A stretch of 64,000 nt of DNA, taken from Lachnospiraceae bacterium (GTDB lineage: Bacteria; Bacillota; Clostridia; Lachnospirales; Lachnospiraceae). The notes beneath the pieces were generated by a model. It saw nothing but the letters and a program-made list of their open reading frames with translations, was not told the DNA's origin and searched no databases. Made by a program: the position numbers and the translations under genes. The DNA lies in the NCBI GenBank assembly GCA_900766925.1, contig CAAFXG010000454.1:18932-82931 (forward strand). Reading direction: 5' to 3'. Shown piece by piece: positions 41,789-49,666 of the stretch (position 1 is the stretch's first letter; each line of letters begins with the position of its first letter).

Positions 41789-41822
41789 GTCTTGAAATGC
41801 CTTATTTTTCAAGGGTGCAAAC
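41785..41822. other. Putative attR
   Basis: AAAAGTCTTGAAATGCC then TTATTTTTCAAGGGTGCAAA, aligned to the attL hairpin. TTTTCAAGGGT is identical. GATC-free, GAG-poor element DNA ends about here. Confidence 0.6.
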
Positions 41823-41885
41823 TATCAAAGAGATAATATGTTTTACAATCCAGAACGTCTTATGGCGCTTCAGAAAAGTATATTA

Positions 41886-41919
41886 CACTCCAGGACTTTT
41901 GTTCTGGGGTGTTTTTTGT
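41886..41919 (+). terminator. Terminator just right of attR
   Basis: CACTCCAGGAC and GTTCTGGGGTG form an 11-base stem with two G-U pairs around TTTT, followed by TTTTTTG. It should stop transcription leaving the element. Confidence 0.75.
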
Positions 41920-42015
41920 GAGAACTGTGGTAGAATGCATTTGTATGGACTAATCGTATATTTGAATAGTAATCATATAATTTATATAGTATGTCTATGT
42001 GAAAGGAGCATATTT

Positions 42016-42129
42016 ATGACAACTGTAACTACAAAAAGTGTAAAAGTAATAAACAATCTAAACATCTACAATGCTTCCCCTCAATTCAAAATGCTTCTTC
42101 TTCGTTGTGAAATATCCCTCCTTCTGTAA
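42016..42129 (+). CDS. Short ORF, possibly the 5' remnant of a host gene
   Basis: 37 residues (begins MTTVTTKSVKVINNLNIYN) with a good AAAGGAGC site 7 bases upstream. It runs into the 3' end of the minus-strand regulator, so the ORF may be a fragment or a genuine peptide. Low certainty. Confidence 0.3.
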   Translation: MTTVTTKSVKVINNLNIYNASPQFKMLLLRCEISLLL

Positions 42130-42735
42130 TTTGGACAGCTCAACAGACATGGCGGCACGCTCCACGCACAGGAAATCAGCTAGCTGTTGGCGGTCATAGG
42201 GGATGTTGAAGGACAGCTTTCCCTGTTTTATTGCCTCTGAAGAAAGGTATGAAAGAAGCTTATCACGGGTGGTGCGTTTGCTCATGTGGGTTATTTTGCT
42301 GTTTAGTATGAGTATTTTATTTGCAAGAACATATACAAGATTCTTTATTAACCTGTGGTGATGCGAACACTGGTTGGCACATCCGTTTAAAATTTCGTCC
42401 AAGCTTATCATTAGAATTTCGCATTTTTCATTTGCTATTACGCTAATGTTTAAAACAGAACCTGCTGTTGCCGCGTATGTTTCTCCAAAGAAATCGCCGG
42501 GAATACATTTGGACATAATATTTCTGTGTGCCCAAATATCTTCCTGAATAATAAGCGTAGAGCCGCTAAGAACAAGCCCCATTTCGCGGGTTGCTTCGCC
42601 TACTCTTAAAATAAATTCATTTTCATCCTTTCTTATAATCCTGCCTTTGATGCAGTTCATAACTGAGAGTATTTCATTAGATGTCATTGTAGAAAATAGA
42701 GGACAACTTTCTAGAATAGGTAAATATTTTTCCAT
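42058..42735 (-). CDS. Crp/Fnr-family transcriptional regulator
   Basis: 225 residues from the ATG at 42735 (GAGG upstream); a start at 42762 is less likely. A cyclic-nucleotide-binding-type beta roll covers about 15-120 (GEATREMGLVLSGSTLIIQE, GDFFGETYAATAG). A dimer helix and winged helix follow (YDRQQLADFLCVERAAMSVE then LSKLQKEGYF). There is no N-terminal four-Cys Fe-S cluster, so it is not classic Fnr. It is divergent from a ferredoxin-domain gene with a 91-base gap and probably controls it in response to redox or a small ligand. Confidence 0.88.
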   Translation of the reverse strand: MEKYLPILESCPLFSTMTSNEILSVMNCIKGRIIRKDENEFILRVGEATREMGLVLSGSTLIIQEDIWAHRNIMSKCIPGDFFGETYAATAGSVLNISVIANEKCEILMISLDEILNGCANQCSHHHRLIKNLVYVLANKILILNSKITHMSKRTTRDKLLSYLSSEAIKQGKLSFNIPYDRQQLADFLCVERAAMSVELSKLQKEGYFTTKKKHFELRGSIVDV

Positions 42736-42826
42736 AAAAACCTCATTTCTGTTTGTAATCAAACATACATATTGTAATTATTGTTATAAAATACGCTCAA
42801 ATATTCAACATTGGAGGAAAAATTTT

Positions 42827-43573
42827 ATGCTAAGAAGAATTATTCACATAGATGAAGAAAAATGTAATGGATGTGGTGCATGTGCCACTGCCTGTCATGA
42901 GGGTGCAATAGAAATGATAGATGGAAAGGCAAAGCTTACAAGGGAAGATTATTGTGATGGATTAGGTGACTGTCTGCCTGTTTGCCCTGTTGATGCGATT
43001 CATTTTGAGGAAAGAGAGGCACCGGCATACAATGAGGAAGCGGTACTTGCTGCCCAAAAGAATAAATCTGAGGGAAAGAATGTGAATCATCTACATTCCG
43101 GATGTCCCGGAAGCCGTATTATAATGATGAAACAGGATGATCAAAATAATAAAGAAAAAAATAATGAAATTAATTATAATAATATGCCGGCTTTTTCAAA
43201 CAATATGAAACCAAGACTTGCACAATGGCCATGTCAGATTAAGCTTGTACCGGTAAATGCGTCGTATTTTGATGGAGCCAGATTGCTGATAGCTGCTGAT
43301 TGTACGGCATATGCATATGCTAATTTTCATCAGGAATTTATGAAAGGAAAAGTAACGCTGATAGGCTGTCCTAAGCTTGATGACATTGATTACAGCGATA
43401 AGCTTACGGAGATAATACGAAATAATGATATTAAGAGTGTTACCGTGCTTAAGATGGAAGTCCCATGCTGTGGCGGTATTGAGTATGCTGCAAAAAAAGC
43501 ACTGCAGGAAAGCGGAAAATTTATACCATGGCAGGTAGTTACAATAGCCGTTGATGGTAGAATTCTTGATTAG
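42827..43573 (+). CDS. 4Fe-4S ferredoxin-domain protein
   Basis: 248 residues, GGAGGAAAA upstream. Two cluster motifs: CNGCGACATACHEGA and CDGLGDCLPVCPVDA (about 15-60). A second, C-terminal domain contains LLIAADCTAYAYANFHQEFM, LIGCPKL and MEVPCCGGIEYAAKKAL, with further cysteines. This layout is typical of small anaerobe Fe-S proteins paired with a Crp/Fnr-like regulator. It probably moves electrons in stress or hydroxylamine/NO-type redox chemistry; the partner is not in the window. Confidence 0.88.
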   Translation: MLRRIIHIDEEKCNGCGACATACHEGAIEMIDGKAKLTREDYCDGLGDCLPVCPVDAIHFEEREAPAYNEEAVLAAQKNKSEGKNVNHLHSGCPGSRIIMMKQDDQNNKEKNNEINYNNMPAFSNNMKPRLAQWPCQIKLVPVNASYFDGARLLIAADCTAYAYANFHQEFMKGKVTLIGCPKLDDIDYSDKLTEIIRNNDIKSVTVLKMEVPCCGGIEYAAKKALQESGKFIPWQVVTIAVDGRILD

Positions 43574-43678
43574 CATATTTGTTTAGACTTGACCATTGAA
43601 ATCCTAATAGATTTGACATTTAAAAAAATATTATTTATACTGTTTGAAGTAAAATAATGGGTATGTTAGGTTAAATAA

Positions 43679-44905
43679 ATGTATTTTTTTGTCATTTGTA
43701 TTTTATATTATCAATTTGTAGATTCATTTGGTTCAAATATATTTGATGGATTTCAATCATTTGCCCTTAGAGATTTTTTAATTATTGGACATGGAATGAC
43801 AGAAAACGAAGCGGTTTCATATATGGGCTTAGCGATGTTTCCTTTTTATATAATAACGGCTTTGGCGCCGGCTGCAAGGATGATGGTGGATAAATTTGGA
43901 ATTCGCAGAGTCATGTTTGCAAATTTGTTTCTACTTTTGCTTGGATGTGTATTGTGTGTTATGTCTGACAACATTATTGTATATTTGCTGGGAACTGCAA
44001 TTATAATTTTAACATGCTCAACCGATATTCAGAATATTTATTTGGTTACATCGTTTCCGAATCAAAAAAGGGCGAGTATAAAAGGGTTTATGGGCGGAGT
44101 GTCTGCTATTTCCATGTTTATGATACCTGTAATTAGAAAATTGATAGTCAATGATTTTTCTGTAAATTGGAAGGTAATGTATCTAATTGCTATACTGTTT
44201 AGTGTGATTGCAATATTAATCTATGCATTGACTAGAAATGATAAAACAAAAAATAATTTTATAAAAGATAAAAAGGTATGTAAACGATCTTCAACCGATA
44301 ATGCTTATATTGATTCTCACAAAAGAAAATATATAAAAATGGCTAGTATTCTTTTGGTGATTGTGGGAGTGGCTACACCGGCTGTAACTTTTTATAATGA
44401 ACCAATGCTGAGCTTTTCAGGTATGAAAGAAAAGGATGTTACACTGGCTTTAATGGTTCAGGCTGTTGTTTTGTTTGGCGTAAAGCTCGTATGTGGGGTT
44501 CTTGCTGACCGGTTTGGAAAAATAAGAATGGCTGTTATTTATCTGATATTTACTTGTCTTTCACTTGTAGGATATGTAATAACGATAATATGTATGCCTA
44601 TTTTTGCACCTGCATGTGCAGGTGCATGTTTTGGAATTATGGTAGGTTGTTATTTTTCAGGAAAGGATTTGATTGAGTTAGTAATACTTGAAAACGCAGA
44701 TTCTGGTAAATTAGGTTGTGTTTCTGCATTTTCAACCTATGCCTATGGTATAGGTGATGGAATAGGCATAGTGCTTATGACACTTTTGGTTGGTTATGCT
44801 GGAATGGGGTCTACAAAGCTTATAGTAGGAATTCCGGTATTTGTTATATCGATATTATATAGCCTGTATATTTTTAATGATTCGTTTTTTGTTCCAGAAT
44901 CTTAA
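43679..44905 (+). CDS. Major facilitator superfamily transporter
   Basis: 408 residues with about 12 membrane helices. The loop 2-3 motif appears as ARMMVDKFGIRRVMFANLFL and is repeated as CGVLADRFGKIRMAVIYLIF. A basic central loop (NDKTKNNFIKDKKVCKR) separates the halves. No strong ribosome site precedes the ATG at 43679, so the start is uncertain. The 3' end overlaps the convergent gene by 51 bases. Substrate unknown. Confidence 0.8.
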   Translation: MYFFVICILYYQFVDSFGSNIFDGFQSFALRDFLIIGHGMTENEAVSYMGLAMFPFYIITALAPAARMMVDKFGIRRVMFANLFLLLLGCVLCVMSDNIIVYLLGTAIIILTCSTDIQNIYLVTSFPNQKRASIKGFMGGVSAISMFMIPVIRKLIVNDFSVNWKVMYLIAILFSVIAILIYALTRNDKTKNNFIKDKKVCKRSSTDNAYIDSHKRKYIKMASILLVIVGVATPAVTFYNEPMLSFSGMKEKDVTLALMVQAVVLFGVKLVCGVLADRFGKIRMAVIYLIFTCLSLVGYVITIICMPIFAPACAGACFGIMVGCYFSGKDLIELVILENADSGKLGCVSAFSTYAYGIGDGIGIVLMTLLVGYAGMGSTKLIVGIPVFVISILYSLYIFNDSFFVPES

Positions 44906-46756
44906 TACATATTGATTTATTACAACATTTGCTATGATGTATATTATGGTAAATGGAACAAACAAGCTTGCTAATTTGTAATGCCATACAAAGAGTGTAA
45001 GTAGCACAAAATAAACCAGTACACATACGATGCTGGCAGTTGTTTTTAATACAATATGCCTGTGATAATAAAGCATTCGGTCGCTTTCTGGGAAGATATC
45101 TTCTATCATAAAGCCTTGTTCAAAGAGACTTACATTGTAAGTGAATATTCCTCTCATCCAATCGACATCACGAATTATTCCTTTAGAATATAGAGACAGG
45201 AATGTTTTTTCTGCCCAAGCATCATTCTTTTGTGCAAAGGAGCTGGCATATGCCAGCATGGCAATATTATTATAATATGGCTGCATCATAATAATTGTTA
45301 TAATGGAGTATATACCAAGAAATAGTAAATAAAATGAAATTACTATTTTGAGTACGGATTCATTTTCAACATGCATATATACAATAAATGATTGATTAAA
45401 TAAAAGCTGACAGCACATTAGAACAATTAATATAATATTATAATATATCCATAGCATATTTGATGTGAGTAGAATATTCTTCAGTCTGTTATGAGTTATA
45501 AGGAAAATATGTTTATAGCAGTTACCTGAATGAATATGTACAAAACTTTTGTAATATTCATGCTTTAGGTTAAAGTGTGTTTTATTAAATTCAGACATAT
45601 AAATTTTGGCAATGCCTCTGTCTGGATTCTTCTTTTTTTCGCCATTTTCTGACATAGCATCATAAAGTGTCCTCACGCAATAATCACCATACAATTTGTC
45701 TGTAATAGTCATAGCTAATATGTATATAAGAATTATTGTAAGTAATATTGGAAAGCTTTTTGTGAGTATTGATACAGCTATTGCAATCCCTATAAATACA
45801 ACTAGACCATAACGAAGATAATTTCTTAATCTTTCTCTTGAAATATGTATACTTGAAATGTTTTCAAATGGTTTTATGCATATTTCCTCTTTGGCACAAA
45901 GCTTTTCAAAATTAACATCTTCTATATCAGAAATATTAAGATTGTCATGATAGGTATCTATAATTGAGAAAATATATAACTTTTTACTTCTATAGAAGTG
46001 TATAAAAAATGTCAGCAAAGAAATCATCAAAAGTACTATGTAAAAAAAATCGTTATGAGAATATAAATTTTTTGCCTTGTCTGAAATAAACGGCATAAAT
46101 ACTAAATAAATTTGCAAAATACTTAAACTGACACAAATAATGGTGAGCCAAGTAAGAAAGTGATGTTTCTTGTTAAGTATTTTGCTGGATTTATGGTAGA
46201 CTCCTGAGGTTGCAATTCGATAGGCTGTTTTCGTAGCTGTGAGTAGGTGTACAGCTGCTTCGAATTTGCAATCTGCAAGCTCTATTTTGAACATAGAGTA
46301 AATAATAATCCATGATATATATTCGTAGTTTTCTGAACAAATAGTTTTAAGTTGTGCTTCAAATTCAGGCTGCTCCTTTAGCTTTGAGGTAATGAATTCT
46401 GACGCCCGGATACTTTTTTTCTCATTAAGTCTTAAAAAAAGTTTTTGGTAATATTGATAAAGCCTTGAAATATCTATCAGTTCACAAAATTCAATTATTG
46501 GATATCTGTTATGTGCAATTGTGTTGTTCATTAGCTCAGTAAAAGAGTTACGAATATTGGGAACATTCTGATAAGAAATACTATCATTTTGCAAGTAGTA
46601 GCAAATGCTGTTCTCAGAAAATTGATCATCCAGATAAATCTCGGGATATACTAATTGCTTGATAATGGTATTTGCACGATATGTACCATTAGGATTTCGT
46701 TCGTAATGAAAATCAAAAATATCTCCTATGTCTAAAAAGATGTCTCTAAGTGTCAT
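44855..46756 (-). CDS. Multi-pass membrane protein with N-terminal cytoplasmic domain, unknown
   Basis: 633 residues from the ATG at 46756 (GGAG 11 bases upstream); an ATG at 46771 is also in frame. The first 210 residues are soluble (DIFDFHYERNPNGTYRANTI, then helices). Helix pairs lie near 212-260, 318-355, 458-515 and 585-625. A cytoplasmic loop holds DLNISDIEDVNFEKL-like and EYYKSFVHIHSGNCYKHIF-like stretches. No family recognised. Its last 51 bases are antisense to the MFS gene end, an unusual coding overlap. Confidence 0.7.
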   Translation of the reverse strand: MTLRDIFLDIGDIFDFHYERNPNGTYRANTIIKQLVYPEIYLDDQFSENSICYYLQNDSISYQNVPNIRNSFTELMNNTIAHNRYPIIEFCELIDISRLYQYYQKLFLRLNEKKSIRASEFITSKLKEQPEFEAQLKTICSENYEYISWIIIYSMFKIELADCKFEAAVHLLTATKTAYRIATSGVYHKSSKILNKKHHFLTWLTIICVSLSILQIYLVFMPFISDKAKNLYSHNDFFYIVLLMISLLTFFIHFYRSKKLYIFSIIDTYHDNLNISDIEDVNFEKLCAKEEICIKPFENISSIHISRERLRNYLRYGLVVFIGIAIAVSILTKSFPILLTIILIYILAMTITDKLYGDYCVRTLYDAMSENGEKKKNPDRGIAKIYMSEFNKTHFNLKHEYYKSFVHIHSGNCYKHIFLITHNRLKNILLTSNMLWIYYNIILIVLMCCQLLFNQSFIVYMHVENESVLKIVISFYLLFLGIYSIITIIMMQPYYNNIAMLAYASSFAQKNDAWAEKTFLSLYSKGIIRDVDWMRGIFTYNVSLFEQGFMIEDIFPESDRMLYYHRHIVLKTTASIVCVLVYFVLLTLFVWHYKLASLFVPFTIIYIIANVVINQYVLRFWNKKRIIKNIQAI

Positions 46757-47056
46757 TTTTATTATCTCCATGTGTAGTCATAGAATAGTATATTATGTTA
46801 TTTCTTTGTTTTCAAGAAAAAAATACCTACCTTGTATAAACGACAAGGGTGTTAATTATGGCAAATAAAATTGGAAATAATGACTTGAATAATGTATTAA
46901 TAAGCGCACACGGTTAATGGTTGGGAAAATGTGTAACACATTTGTATATACAGGGTATGTGCATGCACATAAGTATTGTGTGCGGTAAGAATGTTGCATA
47001 TAAAAAGGTATGATGCTAAAGTGAAACAGGATGATGTTTTGTGGTATGGAGGAAGT

Positions 47057-47377
47057 ATGTCTACAATACAGATTGTCGTTTCCAGAAGATGTATGGATGT
47101 ATGCTTGGCTGATATAAAGTTCATAGAACGAAGAAACCGTAAAATTGCAGTGATAACGATGCACAAAGAATATCTTATCAATGAATCATTAGTTCATATA
47201 TTAAACAGACTGCCTGATTGTTTTGTGAGATGTCATACGGGATATATAGTCAATATACATGAAATTCTATGCATACATGGTAACTATATTATATTAAAAG
47301 ACAATATGCAGCTTCCTGTTGGAAGAGCATATAAAAATGGATTAAATATTGTAAAAAATAAAATTAAAAATATATAA
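47057..47377 (+). CDS. Stand-alone LytTR DNA-binding regulator
   Basis: 106 residues from the ATG at 47057 (GGAGG 5 bases upstream); in-frame ATGs at 46976 and 46991 would add 22-27 residues. The LytTR fold is seen in CLADIKFIERRNRKIAVITM, HILNRLPDCFVRCHTGYIVN and YIILKDNMQLPVGRAYKNGL. It has no receiver or membrane domain. Such single-domain regulators often control nearby membrane or surface genes; the repeat-rich secreted protein follows 38 bases downstream and is a likely target. Confidence 0.85.
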   Translation: MSTIQIVVSRRCMDVCLADIKFIERRNRKIAVITMHKEYLINESLVHILNRLPDCFVRCHTGYIVNIHEILCIHGNYIILKDNMQLPVGRAYKNGLNIVKNKIKNI

Positions 47378-47415
47378 GCAATCTATTTTGCTTAATAATA
47401 AGAAGGAGGATAAAC

Positions 47416-49248
47416 ATGAAAAAGAGAATAAGACAATTTATTGCGCCGGCTGTTCTTGCTACTGCATTGGCAGTAACCCCGATATCTGTGGTTACTTTGA
47501 TGGAGCCGATAACAATTGAAGCGGCAACAGCAATGGTAGTGACAGAAGACTTAAAAATAACAAAGGATACAACTTGGGATAGTCTTACTATTACCAAAGA
47601 TAAGGATGGTAACTATGGTTCAATTGTAATTGAACCAGGTGCAACCCTTACAATTAATGGAGATTTTGTTTTTGAAGGTGGCTTTGTACAGATTGAAGAT
47701 TTGGGTAGCCTTGTTGTTAAGGGAAATTATTATCAAACAAGTGGAACCTTGAATTATTTGGGGGCATCTGAAATTGATGTTTTAGGTGATTTTGTTATTG
47801 CCGGAAAAAGACAAGATGGTTCTTATTATAAGGTAACAGGAGATGTATATTGGAGTAGTGATGCGGCGCAGATTTCGGTTGGAGGTAATTATGTTTATAA
47901 TACTTCAAGTGAATGGAGTCCAAAGGGAACACTGAATTTAAAGGGAAATTATATTGTGCCTTCTGATAATGATTGGGGTGGTACAGTCAATTTTTGTGGA
48001 ACAGCTCCACAGACAATTACGATGACAGAGAAAGGTAAAATTAGTAATATTACTGCTAATTCTGCTAAGAGTATTTATGTAACTGATTATTTGAGTGGGG
48101 AAGTTGAACAAAATATAACCTTTGTACCAACTAATGCACGTAAAACAATTTATATTGCTAATAGCATAACTTTCGATAGTAGCTTGGTTACAATCGATGG
48201 AAATGTAGAAGCAACATCGTGGGTAAATGTAAATGAAAGAGATACAGTCAAGATAAATGGTTCATATACTCAGTTAAGCTATGCTTTAAATTATGGATCA
48301 GATACAGTTATTGATATTTCCGGGGATTTTGTATTTGGAAAGAAGTTAGCTGATGGTTCTTATAAACAGGTAACAGGTGGAGTTTATAATGTGGATGATA
48401 CTGCAGTTATTAATGTTGGCGGTAATTATATCTGTAATACTTCAAGTGAATGGAGTCCAAAGGGAACACTGAATTTAAAGGGAAATTATATTGTGACTTC
48501 TGATAATGATTGGGGTGGTGTTGTTGTTTTATGTGGAACAAAAGCACAGAGCATAAATACTGCAGTACCAATTAATAAGCTTAAGCTTTCTAACCCAACT
48601 AAGACCTATAACATGACTGGTTCCAAGGTTTACAACAATATTTACACTGAAAATTCTAACTACATAATCAATGGTGTAACAGAGTGGTTTGAGTCTAAGG
48701 GTGACGGTTCGCCTTCAATCAAGGGTCATGAGGCTGTTGTAGACAAAGCTATACCTGCAACATGTACGACAAAGGGTAAGACAGAGGGCTCACACTGTGC
48801 TAACTGTAAAAAAGTGCTCAAGGCACAGAAAGCTATAAAGGCGTTAGGACATAAATGGAATGGTGGAAAGGTAACAAGAAAGGCTACAACAACTAAGTCA
48901 GGTGTTAAGAAATATAATTGTAAGAGATCAGGCTGTGGCAAGACAAAGTCATCATCAATTGCTAAGTATAAGTTCACTGTTTCTGGTGGTAAGACTTTCA
49001 AGGCAAGTGCACTTAAGAGAAAAGCTGCATCATTTACAATAAAGGCTTCTGCAACAAGTAAGGGTAAGATTACTTACAAGGTAACAAGCTATCCCAAGGG
49101 AGCTAAGGGAAAAGTTACAGTTTCTTCTAAGGGTAAGGTAACTTTGAAGAAAGGCACAAAAAAGGGTAACTATACAATTACCGTTACAGCAGCTGCAACA
49201 AGCACATGCAATAAGACAACTAAGAAGGTTGTTGTAAAGGTTAAATAA
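47416..49248 (+). CDS. Repeat-rich secreted protein with zinc-ribbon-like and Ig-like C-terminal domains
   Basis: 610 residues, AGAAGGAGG upstream. The signal peptide ends near IEAATA. Two long copies (about 50-200 and 245-385) of a beta module contain YYQTSGTLNYLGASEIDVLG and NTSSEWSPKGTLNLKGNYIV. About 435-515 is a Cys-containing segment (CTTKGKTEGSHCANCKK, then YNCKRSGCGKT) common on Lachnospiraceae surface proteins. The last 90 residues form a Lys-rich Ig-like domain (ITYKVTSYPKGAKGKVTVSS). No enzymatic motif. Possibly a cell-surface or matrix protein. Confidence 0.85.
   Translation: MKKRIRQFIAPAVLATALAVTPISVVTLMEPITIEAATAMVVTEDLKITKDTTWDSLTITKDKDGNYGSIVIEPGATLTINGDFVFEGGFVQIEDLGSLVVKGNYYQTSGTLNYLGASEIDVLGDFVIAGKRQDGSYYKVTGDVYWSSDAAQISVGGNYVYNTSSEWSPKGTLNLKGNYIVPSDNDWGGTVNFCGTAPQTITMTEKGKISNITANSAKSIYVTDYLSGEVEQNITFVPTNARKTIYIANSITFDSSLVTIDGNVEATSWVNVNERDTVKINGSYTQLSYALNYGSDTVIDISGDFVFGKKLADGSYKQVTGGVYNVDDTAVINVGGNYICNTSSEWSPKGTLNLKGNYIVTSDNDWGGVVVLCGTKAQSINTAVPINKLKLSNPTKTYNMTGSKVYNNIYTENSNYIINGVTEWFESKGDGSPSIKGHEAVVDKAIPATCTTKGKTEGSHCANCKKVLKAQKAIKALGHKWNGGKVTRKATTTKSGVKKYNCKRSGCGKTKSSSIAKYKFTVSGGKTFKASALKRKAASFTIKASATSKGKITYKVTSYPKGAKGKVTVSSKGKVTLKKGTKKGNYTITVTAAATSTCNKTTKKVVVKVK
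47899..48519 (+). repeat. Pair of near-identical 80-base coding repeats
   Basis: About 47899-47979 and 48437-48519 are almost identical (both read AATACTTCAAGTGAATGGAG and continue to GATTGGGGTGG), far closer than the protein repeats around them. This suggests recent gene conversion and a site for deletion by recombination. Confidence 0.85.
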
Positions 49249-49271
49249 TTACCTCTGTAAGCTTGATGAAT

Positions 49272-49310
49272 AATTGAGTCAATATAAAAAGTACGCAATG
49301 ACTTAATTTT
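49272..49310 (+). terminator. Terminator after the repeat protein
   Basis: AATTGAGTCA (49272-49281) pairs with TGACTTAATT (49299-49308) with one G-U, ending in TTTT. Confidence 0.6.
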
Positions 49311-49351
49311 GGTAATATCTGTTTAATAAAAAAGATATACACAAATATTGT

Positions 49352-49380
49352 TTGTAAAAAGAATTAATGCTTGCTATAAT
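49352..49380 (+). promoter_or_regulatory. Strong extended -10 promoter of a short untranslated RNA
   Basis: TTGTAA (49352-49357), 17 bases, TATAAT (49375-49380) with a TGC extension. No gene starts before the terminator at 49462-49491. Confidence 0.65.
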
Positions 49381-49386
49381 ATTTGC

Positions 49387-49491
49387 ATAAATTTTTGCTG
49401 AATTAATGTAATAGGTCGGTAGAAATATAAAGAGATAGTTTTTGCAATATTGTAGGGGGGTGGCAGGTATCTGTAGATACCTGCCTTTTTT
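49387..49491 (+). ncRNA. Candidate small RNA, about 105 nt
   Basis: A good promoter and a perfect terminator enclose about 105 bases with no usable ORF. The RNA has a G-rich AGGGGGGTGG stretch just before the terminator stem. It lies between a secreted repeat protein and a diguanylate cyclase. No match to a riboswitch class that I know. Confidence 0.45.
49462..49491 (+). terminator. Perfect intrinsic terminator
   Basis: GGCAGGTATC (49462-49471), loop TGTA, GATACCTGCC (49476-49485), then TTTTTT. Confidence 0.92.
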
Positions 49492-49498
49492 CTATCAG

Positions 49499-49666
49499 TC
49501 AAATGGGGCTAGAAATCGTAGGGCAGGAGGACTTGGACTCGGGCTATCTATTGTATATGGAATGGTTAGTGCGATGGAAGGCTTTATTTAGATAGAAAGT
49601 GAGGAGGAACATGGAACAACAGTTTCAATCAGCATTCCACAGAAAATTGAAAATGAGACTCATAAT
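49499..49666 (+). pseudogene. Histidine-kinase ATPase-domain remnant with internal stop
   Basis: In frame with the following gene, the DNA encodes ARNRRAGGLGLGLSIVYGMV then SAMEGFI, a stop (TAG 49589-49591), and IESEEEHGTTVSISIPQKIE. This is the G2 box and final strands of a HisKA-type ATPase domain. It ends directly at the start of the response-regulator/GGDEF gene, so that gene was once the C-terminal part of a hybrid kinase. Confidence 0.85.

Noticed and set aside
27028..41822. Integrative conjugative element
   Set aside because: No relaxase, coupling ATPase, VirB4-like ATPase or other transfer gene was found; the structural genes are phage-like.
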